A DNA stretch of 64,000 bases from Amoeboaphelidium occidentale (Eukaryota; Aphelidiomycota; Aphelidea): NCBI GenBank assembly GCA_023515795.1, contig JALGPX010000008.1:79275-143274 (forward strand). Reading direction: 5' to 3'. Positions 46,101 through 54,146 of the stretch are shown piece after piece. The position numbers were made by a program, and so were the translations under genes. Numbering within the stretch: position 1 is the first letter of the stretch; each line of letters opens with the position of its first letter. The notes beneath the pieces were generated by a model. The model saw only the letters and a list, made by a program, of their open reading frames with translations. It searched no databases and had not been told where the DNA came from.

Positions 46101-47601
46101 GCATTTAGTACCTGGTCTGAAGTCTACTGCAGATCCTGGTAGAGTGAGACGTTGCACTGAAGTCATAAACAATGCAAAAGAGGATAAAACAATCAAAGTT
46201 CTTCGGAAAGATTATCTCACGATCGTAGAGCAGTTCTTGAATATCTGTAATTATGTTATCCCGGAGAAAGAGAACAAGAAGGATAGAAAAGGCGGACAAG
46301 TCAATCATCTTACAATAAGTGGCGACTTTCCGTCATTGAAAAGACTGGTACCGATTAATGTCATACTTCCTATTCAAGATTCCTTGACCCCTTCGTTATC
46401 AAGTTCCATGTCTTCATCCCCTCAAGGATTTAAAGCTTTTGGAGATAATCTGCCAACCATCCATTCGTTCAAAGACAAAATACAACTTATGAATAGTTTG
46501 CAAAGACCAAGAAAAGTCGGTATTTTCGGCACAGATGGCAAACTGTACAATTTCTTGTGCAAACCGAAAGATGATCTTAGGAAAGATTGCAGAGTTATTG
46601 ACTTTTTCAGTGTCATTAATACTTTGTTTGAGAGGGACACAGAATCCAAGAGAAGAAACTTGAAGATCAGGACTTATGCAGTGATGCCGTTGAACGAAGA
46701 GTGCGGCCTTATCGAATGGGTACCAAACACGAATACCATAAGAAATGTGTTCGGAAAACTGTACAAAGAAAAGAAGGTACAAGTACATTTGTCTGTAGAT
46801 GCATGGCAAGAAGCACTCAGACAAAAGAAACATTTGCAATACTTTTCACAAAACTTACTCAAACCACATCAGCCTCCTGTGTTTCATTCATGGTTCGTAA
46901 AGACTTTTACAGATCCAAAAGAATGGTTCATGGCTCGCAACAGATGGACAAGAACAATAGCAATTATGTCGATTGTTGGTTTCATACTTGGGCTAGGAGA
47001 TAGGCATTCGGAAAATATCCTTATTGATGAATCTACCGGAGATGCAGTTCATGTGGATTTTAACTGTTTGTTCGAGAAAGGTCTTGTTTTTGATTATCCA
47101 GAGAGAGTACCGTTCAGATTAACACATAATGTTGTTGACGCTTTTGGCGTTACAGAGACTGATGGCATTTACACCAAAACATGTGAGCTTGTTCTGGCTT
47201 TGCTTCGATCGAATGAAGCAACACTCATGTCTGTGTTGGAAGCTTTTGTTCACGATCCTTTACTTGAATTTCATACTTCTTCAAAAAAGAGTGGAGCCCA
47301 AACTAAGTCAGAGAGAGCAAAGCAACAGGCGAGAACAGTTTTAATGAATATCTCTTCCAAACTGAGAGGTGGTTTAGGATGGACATACCAGTTTAATGTT
47401 GTTTGTGATATGTATGGCAAGAGCAGCTCTAACGCGAAGAACATTGTCTCAGCTGCAAGTGGGAGTGAAGTTGCTATAGAGAGAGCAAGGCTACACGAAC
47501 AGAAAATGAGCGTTGAAGGTCAGGTACAAGTCCTCATCCAACAAGCACGTTCCTATGAGTACATGAGCCAAATGTGGATAGGCTGGAGTGCATATTACTA
47601 A
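40135..47601 (+). CDS. MEC1: ATR/Mec1/Rad3 checkpoint PI3K-like kinase, containing an assembly gap
   Basis: Apical kinase of the DNA-damage and replication checkpoint. One frame of 2,488 codons begins MFRLARLTSYRRMTIETADE; an ATG 12 codons in is an alternative start. HEAT-repeat helices fill the N-terminal two thirds, then FAT, kinase and FATC. Kinase motifs are VGFILGLGDRHSENILIDES, AVHVDFNCLFEKG and VPFRLTHNVVDAFGVTETDG, and the C-terminal FATC ends YMSQMWIGWSAYY. HVDFNCLFxKG and RLTHNxVxxxG are ATR-like rather than ATM- or TOR-like. A 9-N gap at 42128-42136 is flanked by two 104-bp copies. Their 114-bp offset keeps the frame but wrongly duplicates 38 codons, so the true protein should be about 2,450 residues. 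No intron is needed. Confidence 0.93.
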   Translation: MFRLARLTSYRRMTIETADELRRRHQYEISEFFFNRQLLRGDAVTFHLIVKDVFIMMESLHESIVSAVQGAYQSQAAYEIKFFPLTLSFSFSGESYLAMSEECIVYRLTLKELIQFYEIMLRCLVVWLRFPHQVKHLHASVGYNPHSGDPEKEWSCKDISKVHVMLSGHVPELLKLIYNSLSFHVQDGNNDSVVRRASIEIAYYACLNGLVSSEKNLQFVASCCFAVAGQEGVDVTQYPCLIECVGTCLEKLSAEKKSTLLKKYGASFFTGQMLQQDKAVLRILLRSLSNIMESSCSFDLSSEWYKSVFNICIEEFLNCSPTTDYFKDLFKVLRFSVNHDDDLKSLVSGLIKDGQETSREALILVAEQYPRFDLSLLNLNEILKVLKVIDGEPGSSEIVNNCMEYVIKALERIAEPTSGKRDRHDLKDVTLDEILAVLADFDLQQLHLTCSLTEAVSKLDDLNHSLIPIFGKLRVTSDEVNSVLCNIIDEAISSNSSQKIESLLAKFQNFSAENFSEQVIKKLGVFTRPDYDEAIRSKTIRLLQRHQNLFLKDFSASVKAWISSGSNVVRKEGLECLLVVCSCNSKPLASYVSVFAESELTFSKLFDFVDIFLGALVSYERDLQEETELVDKFNLDYLFFSNQTWMSTVLFLLQHCSSETLRDIXXXXDKFNLDCLFFSNQTWMSTVLFLLQHCSSETLRDIIKVRLKDMPDNCMRYLADNMVFHEAILQLIKTQKNYTLTEIALSNFSYWAGIDEMDRFLHSNAEYFVPRIISIKDADVVNWFVKYVKNDELLLKNAYAALHQIFMFHSGSSREFNLDQDILAFFMSQVNQGRSTNLTLSYLLFSNAQKLINLVFFDLGSNVAKAWNSITAVHAILSSDEKISSNIYLKMTFQGFLSSFLLGYIHFIVKSKLSDAQNSASKRIVAAKSLREIITKAGAHCDSKLSRIISLLSQIADYQGTGSEDIREECANAWLTVVKSFSNQAILHVFHEIVINIVKISARSRVSVYNFLHNKNSVFMKKTLEALEYLFVTQRQIFKETMKKAFYFPRQEKFYVEPSVNRISQSIHTCHVPNSEKEMSELLSSLENYEENSSDMIELILTEIYHLVECSADVLNVEGKRRLFEIIVNLLSLGSNLSENVKVCAINLVGLVGAIDLSGHDLKGSRAETKCTFDLTRDDSIANFVMYLLLKHLYPLYKTAPENFIQDRASYVIQELLRAAGVSGADDVEDIEDKVKQVGRKCYQEKIPAIVQNTFQPLLSSSYKIQFLPDEEYPVTIYSFSNTFADWLSGMTIRYMNFLLFVIERKKLSGFNLKRVLTPLKAVTKGAYIDVNISKDVLPTLILSNLKLSSDNIRGYLVKEFMSVFKGEGSKNQSKHSQVVVYVFELLQRLQMYYASQEESSSIVEAILSQMPLETLSKASFDCGLYYRSLYYFENLLRNSIMANTVLPKSTLTEYLSRMQKIYLNLASIEPDGLNGIIMYSQRLGGQSTLDSRIIEYSNEEKWPQVQSSYETLLHDYPDNPKYLKGLKESLKHLGNYDTLLKTESNKIGCEQDDAWEAVWKLQKWDFASDCSENSDNAAPSFNFCISKMLQTTKDHDALQKLAVKSKLDIATVMMEKGFGGELQRCQEAFIKCQMLYEVESKNSRTSLSIEDLTKYIDSRIHLTENSLKIREPLIYLFRTVYGNMYPAEVSGTLWLQQAKLARKFNNFLLAENCLLHAQVYNPPGISVERAKLLYSLGETKKALAELESVIVLPEGTTITQQNLTRSPSYGSNNDEHSQKDSDYYQVKALLLYAKWLYEKDLKSNKDIQAYYKKAVSQYEKSEKAYFHYGSFFNKILEESTTMKLQRLLERQDQGKAEDRNAAAKELQDCFMLYSEQVAYVIKNYARSLQFGNKFLFQSLPRLLTLWLDYSEQAADSSKNPSIAAIRLKTIASLDSYCVSLEKKSPVYIFLPVLRQLVSRVCHPHESSWLVMSKILVKVLLEYPHQALWHLVPGLKSTADPGRVRRCTEVINNAKEDKTIKVLRKDYLTIVEQFLNICNYVIPEKENKKDRKGGQVNHLTISGDFPSLKRLVPINVILPIQDSLTPSLSSSMSSSPQGFKAFGDNLPTIHSFKDKIQLMNSLQRPRKVGIFGTDGKLYNFLCKPKDDLRKDCRVIDFFSVINTLFERDTESKRRNLKIRTYAVMPLNEECGLIEWVPNTNTIRNVFGKLYKEKKVQVHLSVDAWQEALRQKKHLQYFSQNLLKPHQPPVFHSWFVKTFTDPKEWFMARNRWTRTIAIMSIVGFILGLGDRHSENILIDESTGDAVHVDFNCLFEKGLVFDYPERVPFRLTHNVVDAFGVTETDGIYTKTCELVLALLRSNEATLMSVLEAFVHDPLLEFHTSSKKSGAQTKSERAKQQARTVLMNISSKLRGGLGWTYQFNVVCDMYGKSSSNAKNIVSAASGSEVAIERARLHEQKMSVEGQVQVLIQQARSYEYMSQMWIGWSAYY
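42023..42240. other. Assembly gap (9 N) with duplicated flanks
   Basis: The blocks 42023-42126 and 42137-42240 (104 bp each) match except for A at 42044 versus G at 42158 (Tyr versus Cys codon). The repeated block begins TCGACAAATTTAATCTGG. As with the gap near 24.5 kb, this looks like two contig ends that overlap but differ at one base and were placed side by side. Confidence 0.9.
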
Positions 47602-47726
47602 TCGCGCAAGTGTTGCAGCCTCTGCAAGAGTACTGCTTGTGAGTTTATACTTTATTAAATATATTAATTGTGTGTGCATTTGAAACAGCTGCAATCTGAA
47701 TCAAACCGCAATTTCTTCCGGGCGAC

Positions 47727-49943
47727 ATGCTATTCGATCGACAGGAACAAACAGCGCAGCAACAGAACAGAGAAAAGCTGGAACAAATTAAAATATACCT
47801 CAACGGCCTACTGAATTCTGCGAATGCTTTTCACCAGCAGCACTCCCGACCTCCAAGCCGGCCACCATCAGCAGCGTTCTCTTCCGGAAAAGAAGAATCA
47901 ACTGGTCTGTTAAAGTCAACACTTTTTCTATTGAACTCTGCTGAGGAAGAATCGCTTCTATTTCGACTGCACTCTGACTTGCCTCTGATTTTACGTGGTC
48001 TTTTTGGTTCCGCTACGACTGGCCCAGGGATTCTGGCTTTCTTGTCGACACCTGCTGAGGAGCAATTAGCGCAAGAAATTCTGGGCTGCGATGGTATGCT
48101 GTTTCATTTCCTTCTGAAAGGACTCTTGATGGATGTGTTTTCATATGACAATTTTAACTTGGAGTGTCTGTCTTCAGCTTTGCGATCAAGATTGTTGCAA
48201 CAAGCTGGCGTGCCTTACGATTCAAGCAATATGCCTTCTTTTGGAATATTTGATGATGTTTTTAAAGACAAAGCTGTGAATGGTAAATTGCGTTTGAACT
48301 TGATGGAGTATTTTCTTTACTATTACTTGTATTTCGTTAAGCTGGAGGAAGTATTGTCAAGCCAAGAAAAGGAGAATGTTTCATTTGGCTCGTCTGATGG
48401 CATGAAAAAGGCATTGTCCCTGCTTTCCGTGAATCCAACTAAGGATACGCAAAAGAGCAATTTTGGTTTATTTTCTACGACTTCAAGTGGACACAAGAAG
48501 TATGCCAAGAATTACTCTGCTTACTTGAAAGTATTCAAAGGATTTTTGCAATTCTTTGTTCCTTATCCTTCTTCATCTCAGAAATCTATCTTGGAATGCG
48601 TGTTCTTATCAAGGAACCAGCAGGTTGCAACATCACAGTATTTCATTGTCGTGCTGGTTGAGATTCTTCTAAGGTTTGAAGCGAGCTTGTCTGTTACTCC
48701 GTCTGAGTTGGCTGTTAAATGTATCGCTCTTGTTCAAGAGTATATTCTAAACGTGCCTATGCTGAATAATCAGCAAAAGTCCTTTTATGGCGCTTACAAT
48801 GAAGATTACGAAGTTGTGTACATGTTGAACGATTTACTGAAGAAGTATTTTTATGGATCTTATTTCAAATACTTTTCTTCTTTGTTGAGAATATTTAACG
48901 ATCCATCTTCTATGAGTTATAATGAAACTGTAATCAGCATGTTTACCACCCTGATGAAAAACAAATCTTTTGTATCTGGTTCTGAAGAAGAGTTTCTGTT
49001 AATCGAAAACCTATTCATGTCCAAATACCTTTCATTGCTAATCACTGGGGTTGATTCTTTGATGACTTTTCTATCTTGTGCTTCCGGGTCATACTTCTTT
49101 TTCAAGGAAGAATTTAAAGGCGTTGTTGTTGATATAAAACGGCTTCGTTTGGTAATTAAGTATTTGTATCCTTATCCGGAACTAAATAATTCTTTGAACA
49201 AAGACGATGTCGACAAGACTTATTCAAAGCTATTCACAGTTCAGAAAGGATTATTGCTTGTTATCAAGAATATGAAGGATTTTAATGGAAAGAAGCAAGA
49301 AGGAGTATTTGACAGACTCAAAGAAATGATTCAAGCTCCTACTTTCAATACTCATAACGTCTTAGAAAAGTATCACGATCACTTGGAAGTTGTTAATCAA
49401 GTTATTGCTATGCTTGATCAAGTCTTTGGAGATTTGCCTGGAAGATCTTTATGGGAAGACAAAGCTGATCAGTTAGTCAAGAATGCTTTTAAAAGTTCTA
49501 CTGTACAGCAAACGGTGACAAAATTGACTGATGATGTCAAGTGGAGAATTAAAACCGGTCAAATTAAATTGAGCAACAAAGATGTTGTGCGTTCATCGCC
49601 GTCGCGTGTTGGACAGAAATCTAGATTGCCGTTTGAGAAGCGCAAGTTCCGTGACGAGTTTGCCGATTATACCCTGACAAAATCATACGAAATCAAGATT
49701 CTAGTTTATTATTTGGTTTCATTTGGTTCTTGGTTAAACTATGTAATTGCATCTTTGATCATGAACGTTGCTGATAAAATGAGAATTCCAGTGTCCCAAG
49801 AGTTTGTAGAGGGCTTAGACAGGAATATCCGTTTTGATATTCTCTTGAGGCATCTCGCAAGTATCAACAACATTCTGTTCTTTAGCGCTGTATACTTTGT
49901 AGTTTACGGATTATTGAGAATCTTTTCTTTCTTGGGAAAATAA
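47727..49943 (+). CDS. SMPD4-like protein (neutral sphingomyelinase 3 family)
   Basis: Human SMPD4 is an ER and nuclear-envelope protein reported to hydrolyse sphingomyelin and to bind nuclear pores. This 738-residue frame has no intron. Shared features: KLRLNLMEYFLYYYLYFVKL (about residues 185-205), parallel to human [20 protein letters not shown]; a middle block of long helices (YSAYLKVFKGFLQFFVPYPS); and near the C terminus LTKSYEIKILVYYLVSFGSW, parallel to human [20 protein letters not shown] and its following Asn (here SWLNYVIAS). A final hydrophobic anchor (FFSAVYFVVYGLLRIFSFLG) completes the layout. I see no classical DNase-I-like sphingomyelinase site, as is also true of the animal protein. 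Its last 33 bp overlap the end of REV1 on the other strand. Confidence 0.68.
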   Translation: MLFDRQEQTAQQQNREKLEQIKIYLNGLLNSANAFHQQHSRPPSRPPSAAFSSGKEESTGLLKSTLFLLNSAEEESLLFRLHSDLPLILRGLFGSATTGPGILAFLSTPAEEQLAQEILGCDGMLFHFLLKGLLMDVFSYDNFNLECLSSALRSRLLQQAGVPYDSSNMPSFGIFDDVFKDKAVNGKLRLNLMEYFLYYYLYFVKLEEVLSSQEKENVSFGSSDGMKKALSLLSVNPTKDTQKSNFGLFSTTSSGHKKYAKNYSAYLKVFKGFLQFFVPYPSSSQKSILECVFLSRNQQVATSQYFIVVLVEILLRFEASLSVTPSELAVKCIALVQEYILNVPMLNNQQKSFYGAYNEDYEVVYMLNDLLKKYFYGSYFKYFSSLLRIFNDPSSMSYNETVISMFTTLMKNKSFVSGSEEEFLLIENLFMSKYLSLLITGVDSLMTFLSCASGSYFFFKEEFKGVVVDIKRLRLVIKYLYPYPELNNSLNKDDVDKTYSKLFTVQKGLLLVIKNMKDFNGKKQEGVFDRLKEMIQAPTFNTHNVLEKYHDHLEVVNQVIAMLDQVFGDLPGRSLWEDKADQLVKNAFKSSTVQQTVTKLTDDVKWRIKTGQIKLSNKDVVRSSPSRVGQKSRLPFEKRKFRDEFADYTLTKSYEIKILVYYLVSFGSWLNYVIASLIMNVADKMRIPVSQEFVEGLDRNIRFDILLRHLASINNILFFSAVYFVVYGLLRIFSFLGK

Positions 49944-52520
49944 ATGCCGAATACTGTGCTTTTGTGCGAGAATCAAATCAATGGTCTCAAACAAGTTTCT
50001 TATTTGCCTTTTATCCAAATTTGAGGCACAGCTGACATAGTATCTCCTCAGTTTGTTCACAGAAATTAACTCATCGTCATCAATGAGTTTCATCAAAAGA
50101 GTGCTCAGATCGTTTATGTCCCAAATATTGTCAACTTCTTTCATCAAATCCGGAGGTTCAGGAATTGGCAGATAAATTATTGGCTTTGTTTTTTTCTGTT
50201 TGTCTCTCAACTTGTTCCATCTTTCTAATTCAATCTGCTGCATCTTGATTCCTTTAGCCATGTCCTTATTGTTGACTTCATTCAGATCCTCTTGTTTTCG
50301 TTTTGCAGGACTAAAGAACGATTTGACGGCGTCATTTTGCTTACTTGCTATTTTCTTTGCTGGCGGGGAGACAGCCTTGGCTCCTCTGGTTAAAGTAAAC
50401 CCAAGACCCCGAATTTCTAAAGTGGATTTGTCTAAAGACAATTTCTCATTGGGAAACAGATCTTCAAACCTATCCTTGCAGGAATTAATAATCGTATCTC
50501 TGGTTTCTGCGTAAAGATCATCTGCAGTATACTTCTGGTGAGTTTGCAGTTTCACAGATTTTGTAACAGTTTCGCACATGCCACAACCTAAAAACTTGTA
50601 TTGGTTCTCGTAGGGTGCATCTTTATGCCTGAAATTGAGAATTACGGTAATTTTCTGCATCTCTGCAACGAAATCATTTTCATTAAGCGATGCTCTTTGC
50701 ACAACTTCTTTAAGTAATTTCTGTACAAACTCTTCCAAATCTTTCAAAAGACTAAATCTCACACCCCAATTAACTTCCGCGCTCACAGTTTTCCTCAAAT
50801 CATTCTGGTGTTCAGAACCTCTAGGTGCAGCGTTTTCGGCAATAATTTTGTTATCAATGCCTGATATAGTGGCGAATAGCTTTTGCCCCTGCTTAGAACC
50901 AAATTCTCTCTTAAACTCTTCTGCGGTACTAAACACTTGCAAAACTTCAGCACAAGTGATGCGTGACACGGGCTTCTTGTCAAAGAACGATTCGCCATCT
51001 TCATCTCCGTCCTCAAACTCGACAGTATCAATCCCTGTTGTTTTCCTTGCTACAATCTTGTTAACTCTTTCTTCGAATGACCAACCGATCCCTGGCAAAT
51101 CTCTTATACGCATGGACTTCATTTTGTTCTCAAGTTCTTCCTTTCCATTTAGATAGTAAATACCCTCTGGCTTGGCCTGTTTTGTAGCAATTTTCGCAGC
51201 CAAAACACTTTCACCAATTCCAATAGATGCTACCAGTTGTGTTTTAGCGTATATTTCCATCTGAATCAGCTGTGCTATTGTTAGAATATCATTCTGTGAC
51301 CGGTCAACTATCCTGTCCTTCTGAAAAGGAATCTTACAATTAACAGCGGACTGTTCCGCGTCTTTGACCTCCGTTCCTACTGTAAACTCTAACAGCGCTT
51401 CATCGCATGATACAGCTTCTAGAGCGTTCGGATAGTTTAACAGGACCGAATAAAGATCATATGCAGCCCTTTTGTACTTCTCAAACTCATAACCTACTAT
51501 GACCAAATCCTTGCAAAGTCTTTTTGCTTCGCCAATTAACATTCCATTCTTTACACCAAATTTTCTGGCAATGTAATTACAAGATGCGACATCACTAGAT
51601 TTCAGCCCACCCATACCTTGCCCATGGCTGACACCAACAGGTTTGCCTTCCAATTCTTTGTTATTTAAAACAGCGACAGAGGCAAAGAAGCAATCCATAT
51701 CTACATGCATGATAAGTTTCTTTTTGCCAGGCTTCCCATTTCTAAATGTAAATTTTTGCAGCTCTTGTTTCCATGCACTCAGGTGATGCAATCTACTCGT
51801 TTGGAAGTACGAATTGACGAAATTGGGATCAGTTGTTTTGACAGGTGTATCAGATTTCCTTTCTTCGACTATGACAACCTCTTCCTCCTGAACCTTCTGT
51901 GGAGTTTTTGAGAAAGTGTTCTTTTCGTTTATCATATACTTTGTAATGGGATTAACACCAAGGTTCGTATGGCTTGCCAAATGAACGTGTTCCAAGCGAT
52001 AATCCATCCAATTAAGAAGTTTGCCAGCTTTCACAGACTCGACAATCCATTCAGGCTTCACTACCTTCTTACCCTTCAAGTCTCTACTTCTGCTCTTGCT
52101 CAAATTGCTCGCAACCACATGAGTTACAGCAGAAGAGTCGTAGTAATGGTAAAACTTCCCTCCGTGCTCTTGCATGATCTGTTTCAACTCAGTAAATGAT
52201 GGCACAGTGTGACCAGTTATGTGAATAGCAACGCTCTTAAATATCTCGGACTGTAATGGCCCAGCCCTTTCAGCCTCGAACTGTTCGTCTAGCTTATTTA
52301 TCTTTGCGTGCATGTAGTCACCAAACGACTTGAATGCTTCCTTCATCCGTGGAGTAGACCTCAAACGCTCCACAAGCTTTTGGTCTTCATCGTCTTCTTC
52401 TTGTTCTTCTTCAATAACGATAACTTCTTCGCTTATTTCCTTTTGCTTTTCCTGTAGCTTTTGGCTCTGTTCCTCCTCGAATTTCCTTTTTCTATCAGCA
52501 GAGCTTTCCACTTTGACCAT
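49911..52520 (-). CDS. REV1: DNA repair deoxycytidyl transferase Rev1
   Basis: Y-family polymerase that inserts dCMP opposite lesions and serves as a scaffold for polymerase zeta. One exon, 869 residues. A charged coiled N terminus is followed by a BRCT domain (IFKSVAIHITGHTVPSFTEL; VKPEWIVESVKAGKLLNWMD; about 93-170). The SYFQTSRLHHLSAWKQELQK segment before the catalytic core is typical of Rev1. Catalytic Asp residues are in IMHVDMDCFFASVAVL (about 268-283) and AVSCDEALLEF (about 370). The little-finger domain follows, and the end (WDINDLSTLLMKLIDDDELI; LRRYYVSCASNLDKRQIRNL) looks like the Rev1 C-terminal protein-binding domain. The start is 16 bp from the divergent ALG11 start; the stop overlaps the SMPD4-like gene by 33 bp. 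Confidence 0.95.
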   Translation of the reverse strand: MVKVESSADRKRKFEEEQSQKLQEKQKEISEEVIVIEEEQEEDDEDQKLVERLRSTPRMKEAFKSFGDYMHAKINKLDEQFEAERAGPLQSEIFKSVAIHITGHTVPSFTELKQIMQEHGGKFYHYYDSSAVTHVVASNLSKSRSRDLKGKKVVKPEWIVESVKAGKLLNWMDYRLEHVHLASHTNLGVNPITKYMINEKNTFSKTPQKVQEEEVVIVEERKSDTPVKTTDPNFVNSYFQTSRLHHLSAWKQELQKFTFRNGKPGKKKLIMHVDMDCFFASVAVLNNKELEGKPVGVSHGQGMGGLKSSDVASCNYIARKFGVKNGMLIGEAKRLCKDLVIVGYEFEKYKRAAYDLYSVLLNYPNALEAVSCDEALLEFTVGTEVKDAEQSAVNCKIPFQKDRIVDRSQNDILTIAQLIQMEIYAKTQLVASIGIGESVLAAKIATKQAKPEGIYYLNGKEELENKMKSMRIRDLPGIGWSFEERVNKIVARKTTGIDTVEFEDGDEDGESFFDKKPVSRITCAEVLQVFSTAEEFKREFGSKQGQKLFATISGIDNKIIAENAAPRGSEHQNDLRKTVSAEVNWGVRFSLLKDLEEFVQKLLKEVVQRASLNENDFVAEMQKITVILNFRHKDAPYENQYKFLGCGMCETVTKSVKLQTHQKYTADDLYAETRDTIINSCKDRFEDLFPNEKLSLDKSTLEIRGLGFTLTRGAKAVSPPAKKIASKQNDAVKSFFSPAKRKQEDLNEVNNKDMAKGIKMQQIELERWNKLRDKQKKTKPIIYLPIPEPPDLMKEVDNIWDINDLSTLLMKLIDDDELISVNKLRRYYVSCASNLDKRQIRNLFETIDLILAQKHSIRHLFSQERKDSQ

Positions 52521-52536
52521 ATCGCAGTATTCCGGA

Positions 52537-54141
52537 ATGATATTTTTCCTTTATGGACTTTTAAAAGCAGCAGCGTTCCTGTTCTGTCTAATCGCTGGGG
52601 TGTGGATGTTCTCTGTGTACGTTACCAGGCAGCTAGCAAAATTGTCACGGCTGAAATACTTTATGAAATTGGGTCAATTGAATTCTCTTGGAACTTTAGC
52701 TTCAGTGCCCCGGAGGACTTTTTACTCTAAAGAACCAGACGAAGAGTCTAGACCGACCATTATTGGACTATTTCATCCGTACTGGTAAATGTTTCAGGCT
52801 TGATCTTTGTAATTGTGAAGTCATGCTGGCGGTGGCGGCGAACGTGTGCTTTGGATGGCTATAAAGAGTCTTCAGGAGCACTTTAAAGGCAAAGAGCGTT
52901 TGGTTCATTTGTTGGTGTTCACTGGTGATGAAGGCGTTTTGCCAGATGAGTTTTACGAGAGAGCCAAACAGCGTTTCAACATCGAATTGGATGGGCCTGT
53001 TGAATTTATTTACCTGAAGCGGCGATATTTAGTCGAAGATAAGACGTGAGCCTAATTTTGCTTGTCTGAATGCTGATATAATCTGTTTAGGTATCCACAT
53101 GCCACACTCTTGCTTCAAAGTTTTGGCGGCTTTTTGCTGGGCTTGGAAGCGTTCTCATACGTTGTGCCTGACATATTCGTTGATACCATGGGCTACTCCT
53201 TTACTTATCCGCTTTTTAAATATCTTGGCCAGTCTGAAGTTGTTTGTTATGTTCATTATCCAACGATAAGTTACGACATGTTGGAGGTTGTTAGACAGCG
53301 TACTTCTACATATAACAATAACTCCGCTATAGCACAAAGCCCTTTAATGTCTAGGTTGAAGGAATTCTACTACGAATATTTTGCTACTGCTTATGGTTTC
53401 GCGGGTAGATGTGCAGATGTAGTAATGGCTAATTCATCATGGACGAAAATGCACTTGGACATCATATGGGAGGTTCCCCAAAAGGTTAAAATAGTATACC
53501 CTCCATGTGATACTGCAAATTTTTCAAAGTTTTCTTTAGAAGGTCGAGGCAATCTTATTTTATCAATAGCTCAGTTCCGACCAGAGAAGAATCATAAACT
53601 GCAATTGGATGCTTTCCACAAGTATGTCAGTTCACCTGGAGCTTCGCCGGATGCAAGATTAATGCTTATTGGTGGAGCTAGAAACGAAGAAGATCTTGCT
53701 CGAGTAAAATCTTTAGAGGACCATGCTAATAAGCTGGAACTTGGAGGTCGAGTCGCTATTGTTGTCAATATGCCCTTTTCTGAATTGAAGAAAATGTTAA
53801 GTTCAGCTAAAATAGGGTTACATTCAATGTGGAATGAACATTTCGGTATAGGTGTTGTCGAATATATGGCTGCTGGTTGTATTACTGCTGCACATAATTC
53901 TGGAGGACCAAAGATGGACATTGTCGTTCCATACGGATCTCAAGCAACTGGATTTCTAGCTAGTACTGTTGAAGAATATGCTGATACGTTCAAGCAAATT
54001 TACGAAATGAGTGAAGAAGAATGTTTGAAGATGCAAAAGGCAGCAAGAGCAAATGTTTGTGAACGGTTCTCGGAGGATATATTCTCTCGAAAATTTATAT
54101 CTTCGCTCTCTCTTTTATTGAAAAAATTGGAACTTGAATGA
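52537..54141 (+). CDS. ALG11: Alg11 alpha-1,2-mannosyltransferase
   Basis: Adds the fourth and fifth mannoses to the lipid-linked oligosaccharide on the cytosolic face of the ER. Three exons, 52537-52784, 52821-53045 and 53091-54141, with introns of 36 nt (GTAAAT..GTGAAG) and 45 nt (GTGAGC..GTTTAG); product about 507 residues. An N-terminal membrane anchor (LLKAAAFLFCLIAGVWMFSV) is followed by the Alg11 hallmark IIGLFHPYC|HAGGGGERVLWMA spanning intron 1. Next come LVEDKT|YPHATLLLQS across intron 2, DIFVDTMGYSFTYPLFKYLG, CYVHYPTISYDML, the GT4 core ILSIAQFRPEKNHKLQLDAF and the donor-site motif WNEHFGIGVVEYMAAGCITA. All are intact. The second intron has the only GTGAGC donor I found. Confidence 0.95.
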
Positions 54142-54146
54142 TATGA

